Notes: generated by a model from the letters alone, not told the origin. A DNA stretch of 64,000 nt from Forficula auricularia (GCA_024734495.1 JALMQS010000311.1:118214-182213), one strand, 5' to 3'. Counted from the first letter of the stretch, positions 11,380 through 22,866 are shown. Program-made: numbers and translations.

Positions 11380-11600
11380 CCGGGAGTAGCAGAGTTGTTG
11401 AATCACAAAGAGAAACAAAGAGGTTGTCTTCTGTTTGATGCAAATAAACATACACACATATATATCGAGATGATATATCTGTATATATAAAATATATATA
11501 TTATTTATTTGTTTGAGACTTTAGTTTCGAAGACTTGGTCTTCATCATCAGTCTTTTTTAATTATAAACATTGTTTTTCATGGAGTCAATACCGTAGGGA
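11380..11600 (-). repeat. Partial family H element with a well-formed hammerhead-type core
   Basis: On the minus strand 11551-11517 reads CTGATGA, a GAAGAC/GTCTTC stem, GAAAC, the four bases TAAA, then GTC. This has all core elements, a 2-bp helix III with a 4-base loop and a GTC cleavage-type triplet. The sequence GAGGTTGTCTTCTG at 11411 is the outer end shared with other H copies. The other arm is missing. Confidence 0.7.
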
Positions 11601-11848
11601 TATTGAAACTTTGATTTTTCTTCACTTGTAGCCAGTTTGGAATTCCAAATTCCATCTAATTATTTTAAACTTTGGACTTTATTTTAGGCATGTATTGAGA
11701 TTAAAATTTTTAGAGTCCCCTTTCATAATTACTAACCTGATTGACTACTCGTCTCCAGAAATATATTTTAAGAATCAAAATACTCATCGGTACAATAAGA
11801 GTTGTTGTTAATGTAATTTTAAATTGAGGAGCATTATATTTTTCTCAC

Positions 11849-12028
11849 CAAATTGTTCATAGACCATTTTAAAAGCCAAAAATTTATTGAAACTGTTGAT
11901 AATAAAAATGTTAAAATTATATGAGAGAGTAACATAACAGTGAAGAATCGAAAGAAAATCCGAGCCAAGTGACTTAAGTGGGCGTGCTGAAGAGCCAACT
12001 TCCGGATGTTCCCACACAGCTCTACCTC
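11849..12028 (-). CDS. Internal exon of an insect chemosensory receptor (gustatory-receptor-like)
   Basis: On the minus strand a pyrimidine-rich acceptor (TTGTCTCTTTCAG) precedes 60 open codons and a donor GTGAGA follows, both at phase 0. The peptide begins EVELCGNIRKLALQHAHLSH and continues through one hydrophobic segment (VMLLSHIILTFLLSTVSI). It aligns by eye with the exons at 63257-63563 and 31931-32257 over a shared xIRxxAxxHAHxSxLxR pattern, which in this superfamily lies just before and within the fifth transmembrane segment. Compared with those exons it is short and stops before the sixth segment, so it may be a pseudogene fragment or a differently split gene. No neighbouring exon was found. 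The family call rests on pattern; odorant receptor is the alternative. Confidence 0.6.
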
Positions 12029-12304
12029 CTGAAAGAGACAATTCAATTATATGAGATGCTAAAATAATAGTGAATGGGTTTCCTTTTCTTAAAATTTCGA
12101 AAACATTCTTAGCAAATTAATTCAACAACTGTACAAAGTTTCAACTCAATCGGATGAACGATGCTCGAAAGCATAGAAGACGAACACACACACATTAATT
12201 TTGATTTATAAGATTTATAAGATAATATTTGTATATCTGTCTTTGTGTTTTAATACGAATACTTTTGATCCATCATATCGCCTTATTAATATGTATATTG
12301 AAAA

Positions 12305-12960
12305 TTCTTTAATACTAGCTACAAGGCCCTTGCTAGCCAGGGGCTACGCCGCCTGGAACCTCTCCCCCCCCGCCCAAACCCAGCCAGCACCCTCACACCA
12401 CCACCCCGACCCCACCCCGCTACGCCCCTGACCCCCATCCCGTACCACACCCGCACGCAACCCCCGCCACACCCCCTGGACACCACCCGAACTCCACCAC
12501 CCCGCACCCCCACCCCCACTGCCTAGTTTTTGCATTTCTAGCCTTCTAGTGGCCCATATATGATGTGAACAAAATTTGGTTGAGTTTTCTCGAATAGCAA
12601 GAATTTAAATTTTTGACCCGCCCCCCATTTTAGATGCTTAGTTTTTGAATTTCTAGCTCTCTAGAGGGCCACAGATTATGTATACAAAATTTGGTTGAGT
12701 TTGCCCCAAGGGCAAGAATTTACATTTTTTCACCCTCCCCCTTTTTGGGGGAAATTTTTTAAACAAAAGTTTTCAGAAATCACATCTCCTACAAATTTGC
12801 TCGTAAAGTAATTTCCAGTTGAGTGAGTTATTTGATGAATTTCCATTTGTGCCCCCTCCCCAAACCCCTTTTGAGGTCAAAATATCAAAAGGTCATATAG
12901 CAATACAAGTAAGTTAGAAGACATCTGATTTAAATATGAAATTTCATAATAATCCCTTCA
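12305..12960 (-). mobile_element. Helitron-like non-autonomous element
   Basis: On the minus strand the right-hand end reads CAAGGGCCTTG (a small hairpin), a few bases, then CTAGT followed by A/T, like a Helitron 3' end. The interior holds a cytosine-rich tract (12361-12525). It also has two imperfect copies of a unit with AGTTTTTG, ATTTCTAG and ACAAAATTTGGTTGAGTTT (12526-12770), also found at 13525-13640 and 26805-27115. The 5' end is not located and no Rep/helicase is encoded. Confidence 0.5.
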
Positions 12961-13524
12961 GGCGTTTTTACGTGAATCCTGAGTAAATTTTCGCGGAAAC
13001 CACGCAAACATACATACATACAGACAGGAATTTTGTTGAGGATGTTTTCGTTCATAACTTTGCTTGAAACGTGTGCAACCAAAATTTGGCGTGATGTGAT
13101 CAATGTACAGACAAAAGCTTAATTTTATACATATATAGATATAAAAATATGTATTATATATTACCGAAGAAAATAAGTTTTCTTTTCTTTCTTTTAATTG
13201 TATCAAATGGGTTAGTTTCTCATTGATTATTTTGAATTGTTTTTTCAATAGTGATGTAATCAAATAATATAAGAAAACGTTAATAAGATAAGTATAAAAA
13301 TTTTCTAATTTAAGCACGTTTATAAAGGTTTTCAAAACTTTAAGATTAAAAAATTCTTCACTTATTAAAAGAAAGAATACAGTTGAATAAGCTATGAGAA
13401 TAATCTAAAAAGAGAAATCATCAATTATTGATTAATATTAATATTTTACTTACAAATAAATAAAAAGAAATTACAAAAGAGTGAATTTTTTTACTATGTA
13501 GATAGAAATGTTCGTTTTCAGGGC
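12961..13524. other. AT-rich stretch, nothing recognised
   Basis: There is a CATACATACATACAGACAG tract at 13008-13027; otherwise no feature was seen. Confidence 0.45.
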
Positions 13525-13735
13525 CTAGAACTGTTAGTTTTTGCATTTTTATTATTCTGGAGCCCACTGATTATGTATACAAAATTTGTTTGAGTTTGGT
13601 ACAAGGGCCTAGATTTTCATTTTTTGACCCCCTTCCGTAAATGATTATAGCTTATTTTATTAATTATTAAATACTAGCTCTGCTTGGCGGGCCTTTTGCT
13701 AGCACAGGGCTTCGCCCCTGGGCCCTCACGTGGCT
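13525..13735 (-). mobile_element. Helitron-like fragment
   Basis: One copy of the AGTTTTTG...ACAAAATTTGTTTGAGTTT unit (13535-13630) is followed by a terminal block. On the minus strand this block reads GGGGCGAAGCCCTG, GCTAGC and ends CTAGTATT, near-identical in plan to 12305-12355. Confidence 0.45.
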
Positions 13736-14024
13736 GCTTTATTGATGTTTTATTAGTAACAGAGAATAAATATAATTGTTTTATTATAAAGTCTTAAATA
13801 GATATAATTTGAGATTCTATTTAACTGCAATATACACTCATAACAAATAAGATGAAACAAATATTTAAAATGTATTAAAAATTCACTTGTTATCATTAAG
13901 GGGAAAATAAAAAAAAAAGTTATATTATATGTAGGTATTATTATAGATAAGAAGACTTGAAAACTACAATTATTATTCATTTTGCTAGACACAAAAGTAT
14001 AAAATCTATTTATAAAAATTCTCT

Positions 14025-14560
14025 TATTCTCAAGCTTGAGTTGTTTATCATAAAAGAATTTAGTCTTATTGATTTTAAGTCGATTCTTCCACGTTTTCAG
14101 TAGAGGTTGCCATTAATAGTCAAAACATCAAAAATGGAATGCAATAAGGTTATTCCTCTAGTATTAGATAAGAATCGATCGTTATTTTTGATTTTAAGTC
14201 GATTCCTCCACGTCTTCAGCAATGGTTACCAATAATAATCGAAGGGTCAAAAATCAAATGTAGAATTCTTATTCCTCAAGTATTAGATGAGAATCGATTT
14301 CTATTTTTGATTTTAAGTCGATTTCTCCTCCTCCATGTCTTCCCCAATGGCTACCAATAATAACCGAAACGTCAAAAATCCAATGTAGAATGGTTATTCC
14401 TCGACTGTTAAATGAGAATCGATCATTATTTTTGAATAAAGTCAACATGAACTGCAAATTGCAAGTGATATCTGATTAATAATAAAGAAATAAGCATATT
14501 AATATTTCAAATCAATTTGGATAAAGTTTAGCAACGATCCGTTGCAGTTTATTAATTTAA
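14025..14560 (-). repeat. Minisatellite-bearing repeat (family S), copy 1
   Basis: About three diverged units of 120 bp (key words TTTTAAGTCGATTCCTCC, GTCTTCAGCAATGGTTACC, TTCCTCAAGTATTAGATGAGAATCGA) are followed by a unique 'head' (14445-14560; TCAACATGAACTGCAAATTG to CAACGATCCGTTGCAG). The same head and units occur at 41633-42680 and 58745-59110, so this is one mobile or dispersed family with variable unit number. Confidence 0.8.
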
Positions 14561-15090
14561 TTTTTGTTTTTAAATGTACTTTAAAAAAATAGATAGTTTT
14601 TTAAATCTTTGTTGCAATATTAGATTCTTCTTCAACGATAATGTGGTTAGAACTCTATTATCTATGCTATTACGAATGAATGACATTCAAAAATCTGACA
14701 AACAGGTCCGCCAACACATGTTTAGTTTGCTAGTCTAGTTCTTTTATTGTTTCGGCAAGCTATGTTGGCTAAACTGATTTTTTAGTTTTTCCTGAATTTT
14801 CCAATTTTCCGGGCAACTTTTCCAATTTTTTTACGCATTAACCTGAATTGGACTATTACGAACATTTAGCAAAAAATTAGCCAAATCGGTCCAGGCATTT
14901 GAGAGATCTGCGCTTACAAAGAAAAAGAAATTCATTTTTATTATATGGATAAGAGAGGGGTCAGGGGTATGGTAGAATCATCTGGATGGTCACATCAGAT
15001 TATTACTCTTTACAATAGATATACCACCAAGTTTGATCTGACGAGTTTAAGTCCTCTGTAAACCCTCTTTTTATAATGGTATTGATTCAA
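14561..15090. other. AT-rich stretch, nothing recognised
   Basis: No coding region or inverted repeat was recognised. Confidence 0.45.
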
Positions 15091-16071
15091 GAAAGTTTTA
15101 ACCGACGAAAGGAGGAGGTTATCAATTCAACGGAATGTCTGTTTTTTTGTTGTGTTTGAACATTTATTTCTCTTTTACCATGTCGACCGATTTGGATGAT
15201 TTTTTTGCATTGGATTCAGTCTCGTACCCGATTGGTCCCGTTTTTTCATTGGTATTGGACCTTTTTTGTTATATACGAGTATGTTCAGGCATAACTTCTT
15301 TGTTTATGGACCGATTTTAATGATTCTTTTTTTATTGGAAAGGAGATACCTTAGGAGTGGGAGGGTGGTTACATATTAATTTGGCCAAGTTCTAATGATA
15401 TGATCAATGACAAAATTACGGAAATCTCTAATTCTTATGAGCAAATAATCGAAATTATAATAAATAAAATATTTTATGAAAAAAACAAAACAATCTTAAA
15501 ACGTTCATTAAAAACCCTCTAACGTTTCGAAATAATTTCTCTATTTATGAATTGAATTTTATTATCAATTTCTGATTCATTCGCCCGAATCTTTCTCTTA
15601 TGAGATGCATTCAAGGTATTATCATAAGCCACTATTCTTAACATCACTAAAAAGAGAAAAATAAAAATAATTTTTAGAAAAAAAACCGACATCAAAAAAA
15701 TTAAATGCAACAAATAAAATAATAAGAACTCAAAAATAAAATAAAATGCACTAAAAGGTATAAAATAATTATCTTATTTAGTTACAACTAAACGATAAAA
15801 TTGTTACATGAAATCACTTTTTGAAGTCGGTGCCAAACAAACTATTTAAGCGAGCTTACAGGATGTTGTCTTCATTACCCGCCAAACGTACTAAGATCCG
15901 TCGAGTGCGATTTATAAAATGTATATGTTTAGCACCGACTTCAAAAAGTAATTTCATGTAATTTCATCGTTTAGTTGTAACTATTTTATTTTATTTTTTG
16001 AGTTCTTGTTATTTTATTTGTTGCATTTAATTTTTTGAAGTCGGGTTTTCTTTTGATATCCTTGTTGTACC
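15091..16071 (-). repeat. Long dispersed repeat (family F), copy 1, with internal palindrome
   Basis: The outer end has TTTTAACCGAC and GGAGGAGGTTATCAATTC, an arrangement widespread in insect genomes. The other end is a palindrome (15688-16043) whose arms begin ACCGACATCAAAAAAATTAA and hold TGCAACAAATAAAAT and AGTTACAACTAAACGA. The same parts occur in inverted order at 45125-46180. No protein is encoded. Confidence 0.75.
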
Positions 16072-16079
16072 TTTATATT

Positions 16080-17572
16080 TGAGGAGCTCACATTCAAAAC
16101 GTGCTTTGTCCACTTTTTTTCGAAAATGAGTTATTGACATATTTGTGTTCCTCTACGTAATTTGGACATGAAGGAATATCAGAATTCAGTCAAATCATGT
16201 TATTTCTCATTTAAAAATCATGTTGAAAACTTGAGTTTCATACAAAGTGTGCTTTGTCCATAGACAAGTTTCAACCAATTCGTGCTTAGTCCATCTGACC
16301 AATAGGGTTGCTTGTTTCTAGTCACGTGACTGTTTGTTTCTGCCACGTCTTATTCATTCTCTAACCTTACTTTATAGGATTAGTTCAGTTGGAAAAGCTC
16401 TTGTGAGTACTCTTTAGATTTAATTGTTTTCATATATTCCCAAATTTCATTTAAAATGGAAAATGAAGATGCCGACGGAAGTGTACGTGTGGGTGACTAC
16501 AACATTGGAAGCAGAAAAAGACATTCTACACGTGGTAAAAAAACTGCATCAAAATCAACCAGCTACAGCACTCCTAAAATAGCCCTTAAATTTGAACCTT
16601 GTAAACATGATAACGATAGGTTTTCTTATGTGAAGTTCATGCCAAGGGACTTGAAAACCTTTAGAAATAATTTTTTTGAAAAGCCAGATAAAGCTTCTCA
16701 AGACAGCATTATTTATACTCTTATTAAGACATGTCCAATAAAGGAAGAAGGAGATTTAATTGAAAGAAAAGTTAAAGGAAAAATTGTTGTTGAAGAAGTG
16801 TTACCCACTAAAATGAAGAAAATCAGTATCAAGAGGCATGTTATAGTGAAAGGAATGAAGAACTACAAATTTGAAAATGAACATTTTATTTCTTTAAGGC
16901 GTGCAGGCAACATTCAATTTAATAACATCCAACTTGAAAATGTGTCACTTGGTCATGTAATTAGCAGAGAGAAGAAAAATGATGTTAATAAACTTCTTAT
17001 CAAAATGTTTGATGAAAAATGGGCCGATGAGCCACTTGCTGATGGCCGTTTGAACTGGTACAAAGACATTATTTTTAATGTGAGTACGATAAATTTTGAG
17101 GAACCTGAAGAAGAATGTGATTGTTTGGAACTTGAAATGTGTGATTTACACATTTAAGAAGCAAAGGTGTCATCTTAATGGACTCATAATGTTTTTTTAA
17201 CATGTATATTTCTTTTATAAATAAATAAAATTTGATCAAAATAAGCTTTGTCCATGTCTAATTCATTCAAACCGTGCTTTGTCCATTAATTTCATGCAAA
17301 ACGTGCTTTGTCCAATTTTATATTAATTATTTAAAATATTAATCCTTTATAACTTTTTTATAGACGTATCTTATTGTGATAAATAGAATATCTATAAATT
17401 ATTAGATATTACAGTGATTGTTATAAGAATAAGGGATTTGATTAATTATAAATTATTAGTTATTTTTGTAACAAAAAATAAATATACCATATATATTTTT
17501 TATATTCAATATTTGCAGTTTCTGAAAAGTACATTCACCCGGACAAAGCACGTTTTGAATGTGAGCTCCTCA
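16080..17572 (+). mobile_element. 1,493-bp TIR transposon of unassigned superfamily carrying one intact ORF
   Basis: Terminal inverted repeats of about 31 bp start TGAGGAGCTCACATTC and run into AAAACGTGCTTTGTCC. Both ends are flanked by the 8-bp duplication TTTATATT (16072-16079 and 17573-17580), so this is a clean insertion, here within repeat F. Subterminal copies of a GTGCTTTGTCCA motif recur near both ends (about 16099, 16249, 16281 with one change, 17243, 17270, 17300, and inverted at 17541). Such repeats are often transposase binding sites. An 8-bp duplication is seen with hAT, P and Merlin-type elements, but the end sequence fits none that I recognise. Confidence 0.85.
16456..17157 (+). 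CDS. Unrecognised 233-residue protein of the TIR element
   Basis: This is an uninterrupted ATG-to-TAA frame (context TTTAAAATGG) filling the middle of the 1,493-bp TIR element, with AATAAA-type signals about 60 bases after the stop (17219-17230). The protein is hydrophilic. It has an acidic start (MENEDADGS), a basic stretch at residues 18-33 (SRKRHSTRGKKTASKS) that could be a nuclear localisation signal, then a central mixed region. That region has EPCKHDNDRF, FMPRDLKTFRNNFFEKPDKA, and KVKGKIVVEEVLPTKMKKISIKRH. The tail (EEPEEECDCLELEMC) is acidic and cysteine-bearing. I see no DDE/D catalytic triad, zinc-knuckle set or RT motif. The join near residue 95-105 (TCPIKEEGD) could be an internal deletion that fused the two ends of a longer transposase, leaving DNA-binding and tail parts. 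Function not assigned. Confidence 0.75.
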   Translation: MENEDADGSVRVGDYNIGSRKRHSTRGKKTASKSTSYSTPKIALKFEPCKHDNDRFSYVKFMPRDLKTFRNNFFEKPDKASQDSIIYTLIKTCPIKEEGDLIERKVKGKIVVEEVLPTKMKKISIKRHVIVKGMKNYKFENEHFISLRRAGNIQFNNIQLENVSLGHVISREKKNDVNKLLIKMFDEKWADEPLADGRLNWYKDIIFNVSTINFEEPEEECDCLELEMCDLHI

Positions 17573-17580
17573 TTTATATT

Positions 17581-18239
17581 TGAATAAATTGTTTAAGAAA
17601 AGTTAAAATTAAAAAGTTTAAAATATTTACCTGTGCAAAGAGATGCAGAAAAAAATGCCAATTCTTAAATCCCCAATGATATTTATTGAGTTCATTTAAA
17701 GCATAAATAAATCCAGAAGATTGTATTTGTGAATAGATTTGTAAAATTATTTCACGAATTACAAAGAAAATAAATACAAATAGCTCAAAAAACTAAAAAA
17801 AAATGTCAAAATAATAAATTTGAATATATTATATTTATATAGTAAGATAATTTTTTATAATAAACATTCTTTTGTTTCATAAATACAAGATAAAATTATG
17901 AGCCTTTCATTCACTTGTAAATCTCTGAGCTTAAACTAAATTTCATCAGGTTGATGCTGATCCTTCATCTTATCAAAAAAAAATCCACTAGAAATATTTT
18001 GTCTATTATTTCTCATGGATTCAAAAAATACCAGAATGTGTATAGATAAATTCGTTTTGTTGTTATAGCAAGCAGATCACTTAACAAACGATTGACGAAT
18101 TGTAAGATGGAAGAGAATCCATTATTAAAGCATGACTGAGATCTAGGGATAAGATAGATTTCTGATTCTCATGAGTTGATATAAACTCGCCGAATCATTC
18201 AATTTCCTTATGAGTCAATAATCACACCCAGATCTGGGG
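17581..18239. other. AT-rich stretch, nothing recognised
   Basis: Nothing could be supported here beyond possible continuation of repeat F on the left. Confidence 0.4.
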
Positions 18240-19389
18240 CAGGCCTATTGTGGTGAAGTAAAAAGTTCTGAGCCTTTTCCGTTAGATGGCTTTAATGAGC
18301 CATATCTCACAATGTATACGTCGCATCTGGTCATTCTTTTTTGCGATTTAAAGGTGATATAACGCTTTAAAAAAGTTCTTTGGCAGTTTTCTGTTTGGTA
18401 AAGACAGTTTTGTGTTAGAGCGTTCTAAAATGGAGATAAAATAAGAGAAAATTCTATACATTCTTCAGTACCACTACGACCAAGGGGAAAAAGCGGAGCA
18501 GGCGGCCAAAAAAATATGTGCTGTTTATGGACGCAGTACAGTATCGAATGCAACAGCAAAGCGGTGATTCCAAAGATTCCGTTCTGGTAATATGAACGTC
18601 GAAAATAAGGTAAGCCAATCGTCGAAAATGTCGAAAAAATCATGGAAATTGTCGAGTCAGACCGGCATGCGAGCACTTGTTGCATTGCCCAGGAACTGAA
18701 GATTACCCAGAAAGCCGTTTGGAACCATTTGCATAATGCTGGTCTCAAGAAGAAGTCGATCTATGGACGCCACACGAATTGACGCAAAAGAAACTTTTGA
18801 GACCGAATTGATGCCTGCGATTTTTAGCTGAATCGATGGCGATGGCGATGAAAAATGCGACACATACGAGAACAACAGACAAAAAGATCCTGGTCCAAGC
18901 GCGGTGACCCGGCTTAAACCATCGCCAAGCCCGGATTAACGGCCAAGATGGTTTTCTGTGTGTTTGCTGGGATTGGAGAGGAATCATGTACTATGACCTG
19001 CTCCCATCGGGCCAATCACTCAATTCGGACCTATACTGTCAACAACTGACCAGATTGAAGCAGGCGATCGACGAGAAACAACCAGAATTGGCCAATAGGA
19101 AGCGTGTTGTGTTCCATCAAGTGAACGCCAGGCTGCACACATCTTTAACGACATGGGAGAAGCTCGGAGAGCTTGGATGGGAGATTATATCGCACCCACC
19201 GTATAGCCCAGACCTGACATAAAGCGATTATCACCTTTTCAAGCATTTGCAAAATTTTCTTGATGGTACAAAACTGTCTTCAAGAGTGGCTTGTGAAAAT
19301 GAGCTGGTCAAGTTCTTCACCAATAGGATTTCAAGGCTCTGTGACTTTCCCAAGACGAGATATGAACGATTAAAATATTTATTTTACGT
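18240..19389 (+). pseudogene. Decayed mariner transposase, second subfamily
   Basis: In-order blocks in changing frames are those of a mariner transposase different from the copy at 3117-4361. The N-terminal HTH region has YHYDQGEKAEQAAKKICAVY (about 18465-18525) and RFRSGNMNVEN. DRHASTCCIAQELKITQKAVWNHL (about 18660-18732) is the second DNA-binding part. YYDLLPSGQSLNSDLYCQQL, FHQVNARLHTS and GWEIISHPPYSPDLT (18990-19222) form the second and third catalytic blocks. In the normal FHxDNARxH motif the catalytic aspartate is replaced by valine (VNARLH), so the copy is dead even apart from frameshifts. A stop follows SPDLT at 19220. The terminal repeats were not found. The right side runs into the tail of the RTE element. 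Confidence 0.88.
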
Positions 19390-20410
19390 CATCATCATTG
19401 AGTATACAGTCCTAAGACTGGTTTGATGAAACAATCCGTCTCCACTCGACTCTGTCCCCCGCCAGCTGTTTGACCTCTCTAAATGTCTCGCATCCCATAT
19501 ACCCAATTATTTGGTTGAAATATTCTAATCTGGGTCTTCCCCTTCCCCTTTTCTTTCCCACCTCCCCCTCCAAGATATCCCTAAGCAGTCCCCCATGTCT
19601 CAGTGTGTGCCCCATCATCTGACCTCTTCTCTTCTTCAGACTCTTCCACAAGGTTCTTCTTTCTCCGATTCTTCCAAGAACTTCTTCATTTGTAATTTTA
19701 TCCATCCATTTGATATTCATCATTCTTCTGTAGCACCACATTTCGAAAGCCTCTAATCTCTTTCTCTCCGATTCTCTAATTGTCCAGGTTTCACACCCGT
19801 ACATGGCTATGCTCCATACATATGTCTTTAATAGCAACTTCCTGTTTTCTAAGCTGATTGAGGAGGAGCATAGTAGTTTTTGTTTTGAATTAAACCCCAT
19901 CTTTGCTTGGGCAATTCTTGATTTAATTTCGTTTTCGCTCCTCCCATCCCATGTTATTTTACTTCCTAGGTAGCGGAATTCCTTAACTCCTTCTAGGTTT
20001 TCTTGGTTAATTTTGATGCATTCCTGTCTCGTTTGTTCTTTTTTTGTACATACTAGGACCTTGGTTTTATTCTTGTTTATTTTCATTTTGATTTCTTCTA
20101 TTAGGATTTGGTTAATTCCATTCAGAGCGTCCTCTAATTCTTTTTTATTGCTTCCTAGAAGGGCAATGTCATTGGCAAATCTTAACATAGCGATCTTTTG
20201 ACCTTGGATTTCGATACCTGTATCAATTTTGTCTTTGAATTCTTTAATCGCTTCTTCTATGTATAAGTTGAAAATCATGGGTGACAGCACACATCCTTGT
20301 CTTACACGTTTTTTTATTTTGGCTTCTCTTTGCTCATCTCCAATATTTATAATTGCCGTCTGGTTTTGATATAGATTGTAGTTTAGTCTTCTCTCCCTGA
20401 ATTTTATTCC
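19389..20410 (-). pseudogene. RTE-like non-LTR retrotransposon, 5'-truncated
   Basis: The minus-strand frame encodes about 330 residues of reverse transcriptase plus C-terminal region. It reads RRLNYNLYQNQTAIINIGDEQ, then RVRQGCVLSPMIFNLYIEEAI, and the catalytic box as FANDIALLGS. C-terminal blocks are FRYLGSKITWDGRSENEIKSR, YGCETWTI, CYRRMMNIKWMDKITNEEVL and HTLRHGGLLRDILEG. The catalytic box would normally be F-A-D-D; here the first aspartate is asparagine (about 20166-20180), so the enzyme is inactive although the frame from 20290 to 19412 is open. The 3' end (19389) finishes in ATGATGATG-type repeats, typical of RTE tails. The upstream endonuclease part is absent. Confidence 0.9.
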
Positions 20411-21190
20411 CGCCTATTTTACGACACTCCTAATTTACAACCCCCTCCTCTAATTCAATCGGATTAAAAATTTGACACAACTATTAACACATGGCACTTG
20501 ATAAATACAGTAATTTTTAAAAAAATCATTGGAGCCGTTTATGAGAAAATAATTTAAAAAAAAACGAAAAATCTTTCATGTAAATGCCCACTTCCGGTTA
20601 TCCGATTTCAAACAAAAGCTTACTGTACTCCTTCTAGCCTATATGAAGCTTAAGTTTAGAATTTCGTAGCTCTGAGACTTATGGTTGCGAAACCCAGGGG
20701 AGGTACATACGTACATACGTACACACTGACCAATGGATTTTAGCCTCGTTTTTGGCCTCTGGGGACCACAATTTCCGGTTTTATGTCCTAAATCCAATTT
20801 TTATCTTTTAAGGCCATCGATTCCTTCCATTTAGAAGTTACAAAATTAAATTAACTTTTTTCATCTCTTAGTTACAAGCTCTCAAAGAGTCAGGAACCAG
20901 ACAGGCCATCGCAATACTTCCCCATTATGTTCTATGAATATAAATGTTAAAGTAAAAATCCTTTAATTATCCATTTTTATGCAATATTATTCAAATATGC
21001 AAAAATATGCATTATAAAATTAACCCACAGTATCCTAGATGCATAATTCGGATAGTTAATTGATCTCCTGGGTCTTAAGTGCTGGCAAATAAAATATGCA
21101 ATTGCATAAGAATCCGGTCTCTATATATGTATAGGAAAGCATGAAATTTGCATAAACGGTGAAACAGTAAAATTTCGCCATCTCATACGA
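20411..21190. other. Mostly unassigned, with ACATACGT tract
   Basis: A short tandem GTACATAC tract (20703-20724) lies in a region with no coding potential that I can support. Confidence 0.4.
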
Positions 21191-21196
21191 GTATAA

Positions 21197-21366
21197 CGTG
21201 GCAACAAGGGGTGAACCACGACCTAAAATCGTGTACACCTACTTTCGCTTCAATTTCATTTCCAAGTAGAAGACAATAGATGACAATAGATTATCTAATG
21301 AGATTCCAAAGATAATTCCAAAGACGGTGTACACCTAATTCCAATCGCGAGTTCACTCCTCGCGGG
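21197..21366. mobile_element. Short MITE-like repeat, copy 1
   Basis: About 170 bases match 33582-33738: AGGGGTGAACC, CGACCTAAAAT, GTGTACACCTACTT, GACAATAGATTATCTAATGA, ACACCTAATTCCAATCGC. The ends are weakly inverted. No ORF. Confidence 0.65.
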
Positions 21367-21399
21367 GCAAAATAAGCGGCCGCCATGCACCTCTCACGG

Positions 21400-22390
21400 G
21401 ACGCTTCTTACAAGAGGCACTAGAAACGGAAAATCCCGGTTCTTGAGAGATGGATTGTCAAGTGAATGGGAGCTTTTTTATTTTACAACTTAATACTCAC
21501 CTCAAAATCCTTTTACATTTAAATTTTGGTAATATATACATGGCCGCGAGGATTTTTTAAATAATCCAGGAAATGCCATAAATATAGCACAGATGATGGA
21601 GTAAGGTAGCGATTTAGTAGTTTTATTCCAAGTAAATGGTAGAAAACCTCCGAATCGTAAATTTTCCTAGGAGTTGGTTGTGAGAAAGTAATAAAAATTA
21701 ATGTCCTTTTGAAGAAACTCCAAAATAACATTTACAAATGATCTCTTCGATACTCTGTTAATAATGCTAATTTTCTTTCTTTCTCTCATCATAATAATTG
21801 AACTGTTTGCTTTCTCCATTAGTTTATCTTTTAATATTTGTTTGTTTTATAGGTGAATATTTTTTATCAATCTAATTATTTTCATATTTAGTCTAATAAA
21901 TTGAAAATGATAATCAATTAAGAAAATTCTATATTTGCATTTTAATAATTCAAATCGATTAATAGATGAAGGTTATAGATTCGAATACTAATAATATTAA
22001 AAAGAAATTAGATTTAATCATTTGTTGTGTGCAGCAAACAACTTTCACTCATCCCTTTGAAAATTGTTTGTTTTATCTGTTACTTTCATTATAGTGAAAA
22101 GGGCTTAGTAGATTTGTATAAAAACAATTAAGATACAATAAAATAAGAGCTAGTGAATTTGTTGGAGGATTATTACAGAATGTAAATAGCATTTCCCATA
22201 CATTTTCCCATAGTATATGAATAGCATGCAACCCAAAGTGTAATTCTTACTAGCCAACTCCACTCGTTTTAGGGGTAATCACCCCATAAAGTTGTCAAAA
22301 TATTGTTAAATAGTCATTTCATATATGAAGCTGTTGAAGATTTTATTTTTGTGATTAATTTGATTAAAATTTGAATTTTTATTTAAATCA
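21400..22390. other. AT-rich stretch, nothing recognised
   Basis: Several short open frames exist but none shows a recognisable motif. Confidence 0.45.
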
Positions 22391-22395
22391 CATAT

Positions 22396-22578
22396 AATTT
22401 ATTGAACACGAGCAACTAATACAATACGTTATAACTACGACGTTTCGATCGGCTTATTCTGAGATCGTTCTCAATTATGAGCAATCGGAGTGGGTGATCA
22501 TACTTGAGAACGATCGCAAAAGTCGATCGAAACGTCGTAGTTATAACATATTGTATTATTTGTTCGTGTTCAATAAAT
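22396..22578. repeat. Foldback with decayed hammerhead-like cores
   Basis: Arms of about 75 bp run from TTTATTGAACACGAGCAA to its inverse. Each contains GATCGAAACGTCGTAGTTATAAC outward of a GATCG stem. The CTGANGA half of the core is not intact (TTGAGAA). A fragment of one arm recurs at 46955-47015. Confidence 0.65.
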
Positions 22579-22866
22579 GCCGACAGGGAGCGCTGATATC
22601 GTCCGTATATTTGCGGCAAATTTGAAATATAATTGTAATTTGAACTCGAATTTTGAAATGAGAGACTCCAATTAATTTAACATTAAGAAACATTAAATAT
22701 ATTGATAATTATTCCTCCCCCCCTCACCTCTCAAAATTTAAATATTCAATTCGCTTTTCTTTGCACACAGAAGAAGAAATTAATCACATCTTATTTGATT
22801 TATATTTTATATATTATTTGTTTATTTTTTAATAATTTGCCACTTTTTTTATAATTTTTTAAAAAT

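Noticed and set aside
12319..12535. Glycine/valine-rich frames over the C-rich tract
   Set aside because: These are low-complexity translation of a strand-biased repeat; both minus frames look alike and neither is supported.
15520..15560. Hammerhead core in family F (GAAACGTT)
   Set aside because: The stem and GAAAC are there, but the CTGANGA half is absent in both F copies.
21519..21731. 70-codon minus-strand frame as an exon
   Set aside because: No acceptor or donor in the right places and no recognisable motif.
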